From: Streptomyces curacoi | GTDB taxonomy: Bacteria; Actinomycetota; Actinomycetes; Streptomycetales; Streptomycetaceae | NCBI RefSeq assembly: GCF_001513975.1 | Contig: NZ_KQ947996.1 | Span: forward strand, 1 to 48,148 | Reading direction: 5' to 3' | DNA length: 48,148 nt | In this document: piece by piece, positions 43,601 through 48,148 of the stretch | Layout: the number at the start of each line of letters is the position of its first letter | Position numbering within the stretch: position 1 is the first letter of the stretch | Made by a program: the position numbers and the translations under genes | Notes under the pieces: model-generated | Told to the model about the DNA's origin: nothing | Databases searched by the model: none | What the model saw: the letters and a program-made list of their open reading frames with translations, nothing else

Positions 43601-46600
43601 ATCGGCCGCCCGGTGGGCGGGACCGAACTGGCCGTCATCGCCGAGGACGGACGGCCGTGCGCGCCCGGTGAGCCCGGTGAACTCCTCATCGCCGGAATGG
43701 GGTTGACCCCCGGCTACCTGGGCGACCCGCAGCTCACGGCGGAGGCCTTCGTCGAGCGCGACGGGCGCCGCTGGTACCGCAGCGGTGACCGGGTCCGCCG
43801 GACCGAGGACGGCGTGCTGGAGTTCCTCGGCCGCCTCGACGACCAGGTCAAGGTCCGCGGCCACCGAGTCGAACTCGGCGAGGTCGAGGCCGCGCTGCTC
43901 ACCCACCCGGACATCGCCCGTGCCGCCGTGCTGCTCGTCGACGGGCGTCTGTCGGCGTACGTCGAACCCCGGTCCGGCTCGGCTCGGCCCGATCCACGCG
44001 AGGTGCGCGCCTTCCTGTCCCGGGCGCTGCCGCCGTACATGCTGCCCGGACGCATCCGCACGCTCCCCGCGCTGCCGTTGACCGGCACCGGAAAGATCGA
44101 CCGCGGTCGGCTGGGGCGCGCGGTCGAGGAAACAGGCGGCGCGAACGCTTCCGGCGGGCTCGACGGCCACGTCCCCGAGGCGGCGCGGACCGAGTCCGGA
44201 GCCCCACCCGCCACGCCGACCGAACGCACCCTGGCGCGCATCTGGTCGGCCCTGCTGGACGTACCGGACGTCACGGGCGACGACGACTTCTTCGAACTCG
44301 GCGGCGACTCCATCATGGTGCTGGAACTCTTCGCCCGCCTGCGCGCGGAACTGCCCGCCGTCCCACGGCCCACCACCGTCTACACCCACCGCACGCTGAG
44401 CGCGCTCGCGACGGTCCTCGACACCACCGCCGCCGCCGGCCCCCCGCCCGATCCGACCCCGGACCCCGGCACCGCCCGGCCCACGGACCCCTACCCCCTC
44501 ACACCCTCCCAACGGGGATTCCTGCTCGCCGAGACCATCGACCCCGCCGCGAACTCGGGCTGGCTCGCCCGGTTCCGGCTGACCGGGCCCCTGCGCCATG
44601 ACGTCTTCGAGCGCGCCGTCGACGTGCTGGTGGCCCGTCATCCGATGCTGCGCACCGTCTTCCCGGCAGGTGCCCGCCCGCCCGTGCAGCAGGAACTGCC
44701 GGACACCATGCGCCTTCCCGTGCAGACGGAGACCCTCCCGCACCCCGGCCTGCTGGAGCAGCGGACCGCCGAGGAGGCCCAGCGCCGACTGGAGCCCTGG
44801 GCCTGGCCGTTGCTGCGGCTGCGGCTGTTCACCGTGGCACCCGGGGAGCACGTACTCCTCGTCCACGCGCACCACCTCATCGGCGACGGCTACAGCGCCG
44901 CCCTGCTCGCCAGGGAACTGCTCACCGCCTACGACCGCCTCGACCGCGGTCTGCCGCACGGCCTGCCGCCGCTCGACAGCACCTTCCGCGACCACGTGGC
45001 CCGGTCCGCCGTACGCCCGCGCCCGCCCGGCCCCGAGTCGGCGAAGTACCGAGCGCGCCTCCGCGCGCCGTACACGCCACCCCTGCTGCGCCGCCCGGCC
45101 CCCGAGCCCAGCGAGGGCCGACCGGCGTTCCACACCACGGGGTTCACCCTGGACGCCGCCACGACCCGCGCGCTGCGCCGACTCGCCGCCCGGACCACGC
45201 ACCGCACCCTGTACGCCCCCCTGCTCACCGCCTACTACCGGGCCCTCGCGGATCTCACGGGGCAGCGTGACCTGGTGCTCGGGCTCGCCGTCACCGGACG
45301 CGAGGAGTCCACGGCCGACGCACACCGGGTGTTCGGACCGTTCGCGGAAGCGGTGGCGCTGCGCCCGGCCCGTGCCGGCCGGCCCGGCGAGGACCGGCTG
45401 CCCGCGTTCGAGGACGACCTGCGCCGCCTGGCCGCCGAGACGGACCTGGCCAGGGCCGACGGCCCCAGCGATGTGCGCACGGCGGCGGGACTGCCCTGCC
45501 ACGCCCAGTTCTTCTTCACCTTCCTCGACTTCACCTCCCTGGGCCCCGAGGCCGCAGGCGGCCTGACGCTGCACGCGGACGAGTCCGACACCGCCCTGGC
45601 CCCGCCGCCGCTCGGCACCGACATGTTCCTGGCCGTGCGGCCGGTGGCGGAGAGCGAGGGCCTGCGCGTCACCGTACGGGCGTCGGCCGCGGCACTCACG
45701 GCGCATGAAGCCGCCGGGTTCGCCGAGGAGATACGGACCCAGCTCCAGGACGCGCTGAGCGACGCCGTGCCCGCCGCCTCCCGCAGCGGTCGCCGAGGGC
45801 GCCCGCGTCTGGATGCCGCGCTCGTCGGCTACCTGCCCGCCCCGCACCACCTCGCCGCCCTCGCCGGACTGCTGTACGACAGCCCCGGCCTCGGCCGCGA
45901 GGAGATCCGGGCGCTCCTCTTCCCCGACGGCCGGGCCCGGCTGCTGGAGGAGACCGGCACCCCGCTGGGGAACTCCGGCTTCGTGGCCCTCCCCCTCTTC
46001 GCCGACGAGCTGGCCCCGGCCGGCGATCTGGCGGCCCGCACCGCCCGAGCCGTCGAGCACGCCGCCTCACTCGGCGCCCGCTGCGTCTCGCTCGCGGGCA
46101 TGGTCCCGTCCCTCACCGGCTACGGCTTCGACGTCCTGCGGGAGACCACGACGAGCGCGGCGATCACCACCGGGCACGCCGCGACGACCGGCGCGGTGAC
46201 CAGGACCGTCCACCGCGCCCTCACGGCGACCGGCCGCCGTCTCGCCGAGTCGTCCCTCGCCGTGGTCGGATGCGGCTCGATCGGCATCTCGTCCCTGCGC
46301 CTGCTGCTGGCGACGGCACCCGGCCCACCGGCCCGGCTGCTGCTGTGCGACCTGCCCGGCAGCATCGCGCGACTCGAACGCCTCGCGGCAGAGCTGTCGT
46401 CCGAGTGCCCGGCGATGCCGGTGCAGGTCGTCGAGTCGGGGCCGGTGCTGCCCGCGGCCGTCTACCAGGCGGACCTGATCCTGACCGCCGTCAGCGGCGC
46501 CACGGCCCTCCTCGACGTCGGCCGGCTGCGCCCCGGCACGATCGTCGTCGACGACTCCTTCCCGCACTGCTTCGACACCGCGAGCGCACTGGACCGGATG

Positions 46601-46990
46601 AGCCGGGACCAGGACGTGCTGGTCGTCGGAGGCGGTCTGCTGGCCCTCGACTTCACGCGGACACAGCTGAGCGAGGCGCTGCCGGCCGTGGCGAGCGCGG
46701 GCTTCGCGCTGCGGCCCGGGATTCCGGGCACGTTGGCCTCCTGCCGACTGGAGTCACTGCTCCACGCCCATCTCGGGGAGCCCGGCCGGACCCCGAGCGA
46801 GCTGCCCCTGATCCACGGCCTCGTCGACCTGCCCCGCGCCCTCGCCCACTGGGAGGCGGCCGAGGCCGCCGGGGTCCGGCCCGCGCCGCTGCACCTGCTC
46901 GACCGCGTCATCGCCGAGGGCGACGGAATGCCCCTCAAACCTGCGGACGCCGACCCAGGGCCGGACCCAGCCGGGTCGCGAGGTCGGTGA
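34700..46990 (+). CDS. Single-protein hybrid PKS-NRPS: AL-ACP-KS-AT-KR-ACP-C-A-PCP-C-reductase
   Basis: A 4096-residue assembly line. ATG 34700 has AGGAAGGA just upstream; an ATG 26 codons earlier lacks one. Domains (residues): acyl-ACP ligase, FAAL-like (10-545; FSSGSTGAPKG, WMPYFHDMGLIG, YGLAEATL, TSGKLRRG); ACP1 (600-673, S633); KS (708-1130, C885/H1020/H1059); AT (1230-1535, S1323 in GHSVGE, HAFH at 1423-1426, hence malonyl-CoA); KR (1610-2045, TGGAGGLGSALA, Y1964); ACP2 (S2117); C1 (2177-2604, HHSAADG at 2307); A (2634-3144, FDAS, YGPTEA, RSGDRV, TGTGKIDR); PCP (S3204); C2 (3264-3694, HHLIGDG at 3391); AAR-like reductase (3705-4080). There is no DH, ER or thioesterase. Expected path: activate a fatty or other carboxylic acid, add one malonyl unit, reduce to beta-hydroxyacyl, condense with one amino acid (the A-domain Asp in FDAS fits an alpha-amino acid), then reductive release. 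Short tandem repeats expand two inter-domain linkers. No phosphopantetheinyl transferase or regulator gene is adjacent. Confidence 0.95.
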   Translation: MPTPGRRTPVTLLDVLLNAAEETPGQVVVHVRGDGGEHTVTFAELRDDALRVAGGLHAAGLEPGAPVPLLADLGEDFQPMFWGALAAGLVPVPLAPEGRRVGPVWEFLGRPAVVVDDSTAPLLAELPGPVRALRLGALRESRPLRSLPRRNPRDLAFLQFSSGSTGAPKGVELTHEAVLANLRQIRTATAVTSEDVVATWMPYFHDMGLIGTHLVPMAARLKQVRLEPLTFAKRPARWLEAVARHRATLLSAANFALALAVRRVPDSVWAALDLSSVRLMLVGAEPIAPRVWREFTAKAGPAGLDARAMLPVYGLAEATLAVTVPPLGEIAAPLCLDRKALGRGRAVPAEPGPDAVELMDVGRPVPDCEIRITDEAGEPLGDRCVGHIEVRGPQTARGYHRSPDASATAFREGRLRTGDLGFLNEGRLCVTGRHKDVVFVGGHTFHAPDLEETVAGTPGLPAGTVAAIGSTDPDTGGDRVVVFVQWARPALATALPVLDAAAARVREALGHDDVRVLPLPPGAFPRTTSGKLRRGEMRVRFEVGGYAAVEARLAAARTEAGRAGPKEHGPKAHGPREHGPKEHGPQEHGPQWPVPRARRDVEELVRGIWARTLDLAPADIGPDDRFFALGGSSLKAMAVLAGIEDAFSVTVEPRVLRDHDTVTALAGQVMSQLAGAATVADGASGPRSSTAAGPPVPVSSGEAAEKPPVAVLGMACRFPGAETPEAFWELLVSGRDTVTAVPEGRGEDWAGWEGWKGWEGWQHAPGASGLVGSFLPDPALFDAAFFGMDDEEARATDPQARIFLELAHEALERAGYAGVRRTGRRIGVFAAVGDSGYREILAAATDGDLAAHPGALTGNLPNLIAARLSQALDLDGPALAVDTACSSALVALHLARRSLQSGECDVAVVGGVQLALTPTGHRLLARAGALSPTGRSRPFGEAADGIVPGEGGAALVLARLDDAVRDGDPVLALVRGTAVNNDGRSLSLLAPNPRTQRQVIGQAYGECGIDPEAVSYVEAHGTGTPVGDPVEAQSLGHAFPPRTDGFPRLLGSVKANVGHLLNAAGMPGLVKVVLALQHRQLPPSPHTTPAAPYLERVAPGFRLVAERREWAAPGPLIAGVNAFGFGGTNAHAVLEEAPARTAPADPAADGPRLLTLSARDADALREAAAELATYLRARRDLDEADVCVAVNTGRDDGPHRLAVVADGDLVDRLDAARTADFTVARSRPRTVFLLPGQGAQIPGQGRALYRSAPVFREVLDEASSLTGPVLGRSLAEWCLDPRTDAGELARTEVAQPLLVAFGVGLARQLAEWGVSADAVAGHSVGEIAAACVAGSLTLAEAVGFAAERGRLVGERALPGAMAAVRGDEDTVAELVSASGGSLCVAAVNGPAQVVISGAEEAVDRALAELTRRGVATRRLRVSHAFHSPLLEPALEPLRDAAKALTVKPAAVPMLSTVTGRWRPGLTPAYWQRHAVRPVRFGAAVARLLDEGYDTFVELGPGDTLGGAVRAVAAAQGATDVAVLTTGSSASPGGDADSSGARALLETAGRLWSRGAALDRAAVARTDRTDRTARAALTARTAGAAGAAGAVERPRVPVPTYPFRRKRHWPLRSDAVPVVRRLDWRDAPLTPASGPRVVRLIGAGQPLGRALAARLTGRGVTVLGENDADRPGAAQADTVVWLGAGEGGRQALDAALSAAVSSLRHVLGLLSADSSRLLVVTEDVYVTGTSTEEASPVRALLHGFALALPEEHPGLAAHGVDLSSHDPLDTRADALERELYSAHEPAGAGAVAWRSGRRFSRTPVDVTGGAEALGDLPPDGTYLITGGAGGLGSALARDLAARGACELILTGRSKTSPDELLADLCARGARARYHAADVSDEAAVDALFAVLPALDGVFHAAGTVRPGTLRAKTDQEIGQVLAAKVRGTVLLAEALRRYDRTPAVCVAFSSVSSVLPGLAGALGDYAAANAFLDAFAAAERAAGRPWLAIGFGPVADAGLAAGSPAEARLRARGLSPMTARAAVTALRTAVATGAAHVLVTPASAHRPAPAKPSLAPDRPGGAQDSPSPAPRTPAGEGSAVTDPVRISGLIRRLLAEALHRAPEDIGDDEQFLGLGLDSLTAVDLARRLETELGSPLPATLLFEYRTVGELSTHLSAPRPPAPEAPAASDRGQEEPPLTPVQLAFLTTEALYEGVTAYGYLRQTIRGPLDPGLLGRALAHLAARHPLLRLRITGNGTPPRRYTAPAEPTDRAPRWYEVHEPDDAPPSLHDLEQRLYNRPFDLTTEDPARAVLVRDRRDAHLAHLLLVVHHSAADGFSLKILCEELWSLYTALALGHPLRPPALQAEFTDYAALVSAERRSPAFVRDQQYWRDRVAEHTAAATARALPYDGDPEAPPAPPLAHHQTAVDPSLTAALREVAARHDVTLFHLLLAVYGRCLARWSGQRAIAVNVARARREAPLPGIDRLVGPLADTLPVFAAVDRDEPVTVLARRLRRIWHEAESHATLSSPDIAALLPATGPAPRTVAPAGFSFARFPVNHGRDWPVSVTPTAAATASAATRLGLLCWESDATLHFSWNHPAHLFRPDTVERLAQEYVEELHAAAGQQPTFSGQQPALPEQRSPLRARHGSGGGIVARLCARFRATPRAVAVDTGRTTLTYAELDAASGALAARLRADRVRPGDLVGLLTEPGADTVVGVVGILRAGAGWVPLDATHPVARLRDQVHRTGVGAVVCHAATREAAAAMDGITPVTADDRPPATPSPATPPPNEPPRNEPPRADPDAIAYVIFTSGSTGRPKAVPITHRSMLTYLDWSVTTFGYGPGDRLVQTASVCFDASVRQLLAPLLAGATVHTLTRDLLRDPDALLDRVVDGRITVWSSVPTLWERLLTAAETRARQDGTPPDLSALRWVHVGGEALPAAHVRRWFDLLDACGGPRHRISNLYGPTEATINATCHIIDTRPADDVRQLPIGRPVGGTELAVIAEDGRPCAPGEPGELLIAGMGLTPGYLGDPQLTAEAFVERDGRRWYRSGDRVRRTEDGVLEFLGRLDDQVKVRGHRVELGEVEAALLTHPDIARAAVLLVDGRLSAYVEPRSGSARPDPREVRAFLSRALPPYMLPGRIRTLPALPLTGTGKIDRGRLGRAVEETGGANASGGLDGHVPEAARTESGAPPATPTERTLARIWSALLDVPDVTGDDDFFELGGDSIMVLELFARLRAELPAVPRPTTVYTHRTLSALATVLDTTAAAGPPPDPTPDPGTARPTDPYPLTPSQRGFLLAETIDPAANSGWLARFRLTGPLRHDVFERAVDVLVARHPMLRTVFPAGARPPVQQELPDTMRLPVQTETLPHPGLLEQRTAEEAQRRLEPWAWPLLRLRLFTVAPGEHVLLVHAHHLIGDGYSAALLARELLTAYDRLDRGLPHGLPPLDSTFRDHVARSAVRPRPPGPESAKYRARLRAPYTPPLLRRPAPEPSEGRPAFHTTGFTLDAATTRALRRLAARTTHRTLYAPLLTAYYRALADLTGQRDLVLGLAVTGREESTADAHRVFGPFAEAVALRPARAGRPGEDRLPAFEDDLRRLAAETDLARADGPSDVRTAAGLPCHAQFFFTFLDFTSLGPEAAGGLTLHADESDTALAPPPLGTDMFLAVRPVAESEGLRVTVRASAAALTAHEAAGFAEEIRTQLQDALSDAVPAASRSGRRGRPRLDAALVGYLPAPHHLAALAGLLYDSPGLGREEIRALLFPDGRARLLEETGTPLGNSGFVALPLFADELAPAGDLAARTARAVEHAASLGARCVSLAGMVPSLTGYGFDVLRETTTSAAITTGHAATTGAVTRTVHRALTATGRRLAESSLAVVGCGSIGISSLRLLLATAPGPPARLLLCDLPGSIARLERLAAELSSECPAMPVQVVESGPVLPAAVYQADLILTAVSGATALLDVGRLRPGTIVVDDSFPHCFDTASALDRMSRDQDVLVVGGGLLALDFTRTQLSEALPAVASAGFALRPGIPGTLASCRLESLLHAHLGEPGRTPSELPLIHGLVDLPRALAHWEAAEAAGVRPAPLHLLDRVIAEGDGMPLKPADADPGPDPAGSRGR
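36389..36472 (+). repeat. 15-base tandem repeats in the AL-ACP linker
   Basis: About five and a half units encode GPKEH, GPKAH, GPREH, GPKEH, GPQEH, GPQ (residues 564-591). They form a hydrophilic hinge between the ligase and ACP1. Confidence 0.85.
36950..36985 (+). repeat. 9-base tandem repeats inside the KS N-terminal region
   Basis: Four units encode GWE, GWK, GWE, GWQ (residues 751-762), inside the variable loop that follows the first KS motif (FWELLVSGRDTVTAVPEGR). Tryptophan every third residue is unusual for this loop. Confidence 0.8.
45811..46940 (+). other. AAR-like (long-chain acyl-ACP reductase) domain at the end of the PKS-NRPS
   Basis: Residues about 3705-4080 of the giant protein. 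Remembered features of cyanobacterial AAR recur in the same order: an opening like GLIGHL (here VGYLPAPHHL); LPxF with a helix of alternating Ala/Arg before SLAGMVPSLTGYGFDVLRE (AAR: ALGGFTSIIFENFDLASLRQ); TTGHAATTGAVTRTV (AAR: TTGNTHTAYVI); the cofactor loop LAVVGCGSIGISSL at 3853-3866 (AAR: VAVVGATGDIGSAV); IVVDDSFPHC (AAR: VLIDGGYPKN); LVVGGGLLAL (AAR: YVLNGGVVE); and LASCRLESLLHAHLGE, where C4015 aligns with the AAR acyl-enzyme cysteine (MFACFAEAMLLEFEG). It would take an acyl or peptidyl thioester and reduce it with NADPH to an aldehyde. It is not a Lys2-type R domain and not an alpha/beta hydrolase. Confidence 0.75.
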
Positions 46991-46994
46991 GGAT

Positions 46995-47034
46995 CCGCAC
47001 ATAGTGCGTATGTGGGAGAGCTGGATCTGTGCGG
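46995..47034. terminator. Candidate terminator structures between PKS-NRPS and phosphoesterase genes
   Basis: Two alternative hairpins are possible: CACATA (46998-47003) with TATGTG (47009-47014), loop GTGCG; or CCGCACA (46995-47001) with TGTGCGG (47028-47034). They lie between convergent stops. Confidence 0.4.
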
Positions 47035-47068
47035 TGCTCCCGGCCGACGATGTTCCCGTACTCCCAGG

Positions 47069-48148
47069 TCAGGCCAGGGAGATGAGGACCTCGTCCTCCA
47101 CCGGCGGGTCGGCCTCCTGGGCGCGGTTGCCGGTCGCGGCGTAGCAGCGCAGGCGGACGGTCTCCGGGGTGACGTCCAGGCGCAGGAAGGACTTGAAGAA
47201 CGGCGGACTGTATGTCTCCGAACTCGGCGAGAACAACTGCGTGTAGATCTTGCGCACGGGGAGGCGGAACCGCTTGGCGCGGTCGGGTCGGCGTCCCGTG
47301 CCCAGCAGGCCGGCGACCAGGCGCATGCGCCAGGTGACGCGCGCGTCCGAGGCCGGTGCGCGACCCGGCCGGATGTCCAGCCGCTCGGCGATGACGGCCG
47401 CGGCCTCGGCCTCGGTGAGGGTGAAGAAGCGGCGCATGCGCAGCCGGCGCCCGTAGAGCCTGCTGTAGAAGGCCAGGGAGTCGCCGCGCAGGGGATAGCA
47501 GCGGAACTCCTTCTCGGTGACATCGGCGACGTCGACCCGCGGGATGGTGTGCGTGGCGTGCATGAACGCGCCCCCGCCGCCCGAGACCACGTACTGGATG
47601 GTGCGGCCGTCCACCTGGACGGGGTAGCGCTGGTAGTTGTGGATGTCGCCGCCGATCGCGGCTACATAGCGGTGGGCCGGGTCGCGGACGATCTCGTCGA
47701 CGGTGCCGCCGCCCTCGATCGCGCAGGGGTGGTGCTCACCGTCCACGTACAGGGGCTGGCCGGTGATGAGGATCTTCGGCCGGGGATCCTTCGACACCTC
47801 GCGCAGCCATGCGCCCTGTTCGGCGTCGATGGTCCCGAGCAGTCCCGTGTCGAGGCCTATGAGCCGGATCGGCCCGGCGTCGATCGCCCAGTACGGCCCC
47901 GGCTGGACCGCCTGTTGGACAGCGGCCGACCTCGACTTGCGGTCCTCGGCGAGGTGTTGGCCGTCGTCCTTGCGCGGGCGGTGCCACAGCAGCGACCGCA
48001 GCCACGCCCTGCTCAGCGGACGCGGCGCGGGCTCGGGCGCGAGGGGCGGGGCGTCGTCGCAGAAGACACGCATGAACGCGCCGAGATCCTCGTACCAGTC
48101 GTGGTTGCCCGGAATCGCGTAGATGGGCGCCTGGTAGTCCTGGTACGG
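47069..48148 (-). CDS. Calcineurin-like metallophosphoesterase, C-terminal 359 residues (5' end outside window)
   Basis: The minus-strand frame is open to the right edge, and the first codons seen read PYQDYQAPIYAIPGNHDWYEDLGAFMRVF. GNHDWY is the metal-binding motif III of calcineurin-like phosphoesterases. Later motifs are LIGLDTGLLGTIDAEQGAWLREV, PKILITGQPLYVDGEHHP and IGGDIHNYQRY, the last supplying the final metal-ligand histidine. The C-terminal 150 residues (TLTEAEAAAVIAERLDI ... FFKSFLRLDVTPETVRLRCYAATG) are of a form I know only from actinobacterial metallophosphoesterases. Substrate unknown. It is convergent with the PKS-NRPS gene, so it is probably not part of that cluster. An internal ATG at 48073 is not the start because the motif upstream is required. 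Confidence 0.88.
   Translation of the reverse strand, partial: PYQDYQAPIYAIPGNHDWYEDLGAFMRVFCDDAPPLAPEPAPRPLSRAWLRSLLWHRPRKDDGQHLAEDRKSRSAAVQQAVQPGPYWAIDAGPIRLIGLDTGLLGTIDAEQGAWLREVSKDPRPKILITGQPLYVDGEHHPCAIEGGGTVDEIVRDPAHRYVAAIGGDIHNYQRYPVQVDGRTIQYVVSGGGGAFMHATHTIPRVDVADVTEKEFRCYPLRGDSLAFYSRLYGRRLRMRRFFTLTEAEAAAVIAERLDIRPGRAPASDARVTWRMRLVAGLLGTGRRPDRAKRFRLPVRKIYTQLFSPSSETYSPPFFKSFLRLDVTPETVRLRCYAATGNRAQEADPPVEDEVLISLA

Noticed and set aside
42600..44130. A full ten-residue specificity code for the adenylation domain
   Set aside because: Some pocket positions could not be aligned safely by eye, so only the Asp of FDAS is used.
42851..46060. A 1069-codon open frame antisense to the PKS-NRPS gene
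   Set aside because: It mirrors the third-position GC bias of the real gene, has repetitive Val/Gly/Arg composition and no recognisable domain.
45811..46940. Lys2-type thioester reductase (R domain) or thioesterase at the C-terminus
   Set aside because: No GxSxG hydrolase motif and no extended SDR TGxTGFLG start; the motif order fits AAR better.
33468..46990. Reading the cluster as an isonitrile lipopeptide pathway
   Set aside because: Acyl ligase, ACP, dioxygenase and NRPS are shared, but the thioesterase-like lyase is missing, the PKS module is extra and the release domain differs.

Overview
The window is very GC-rich, uses many GTG starts, and carries several genes with overlapping GTGA/ATGA stop-start junctions. 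Its gene families (GlgE/GlgX glycogen enzymes, DUF5133, ANTAR, SigB/F/G-type sigma, PAS-GAF-PP2C, CUT1 importers without their own ATPase) point to a Streptomyces chromosome, probably an accessory arm-like region because remnants and many orphan regulators occur. No homology search was possible; all family names come from reading the translations.

Layout. 1-6.1 kb: a carbon-storage and stress block with the N-terminus of glgE, a DUF5133 gene, a degenerate RsbW-like gene coupled to glgX, a two-domain VOC protein behind a near-ideal SigB-type promoter, a small ANTAR protein and a SigB/F/G sigma factor. 6.3-8.5 kb: a MarR/DrrA/DrrB-like efflux operon with its own palindromic operator. 8.6-20.6 kb: a mixed region with a hypothetical protein, a hemC paralogue, a scar where a divergent MFS/ArsR pair lost its centre, a questin-oxidase-like gene, a secreted NPP1/NLP protein, an ATP-dependent DNA ligase, orphan response regulators, a TetR gene, a frameshifted flavin reductase, a MarR gene, a divergent AraC/MFS pair and a DoxX-peroxiredoxin pair. 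20.6-25.2 kb: a PAS-PAS-GAF-PP2C-HATPase signalling protein, a secreted cupin, a stand-alone LigD-type phosphoesterase and an aldo/keto reductase.

25.3-32.7 kb is a coherent fructan system: a LacI regulator, an intracellular GH32, two CUT1 permeases, a Tat-type binding protein and a divergent secreted GH32. Two LacI-like operator boxes lie in the shared promoter region, one of them inside the predicted promoter of the secreted enzyme. The likely logic is outside cleavage of levan/inulin, import of oligofructosides with a shared ATPase encoded elsewhere, and inside hydrolysis.

33.4-47 kb contains the most unusual object: a TauD-type dioxygenase followed by a single 4096-residue assembly-line protein. 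Its order is acyl-ligase (FAAL-like) - ACP - KS - AT - KR - ACP - C - A - PCP - C - terminal reductase. All carrier serines and the main catalytic residues are present. The terminal 370 residues are not a thioesterase or a Lys2-type reductase. They resemble the cyanobacterial long-chain acyl-ACP reductase (AAR), including the glycine-rich cofactor loop and an aligned cysteine at the position of the AAR catalytic cysteine. This suggests a compact pathway giving an acyl-ketide-amino-acid product released by an AAR-type reduction, with an unexplained extra condensation domain before release. The window ends in a metallophosphoesterase gene cut by the right edge.
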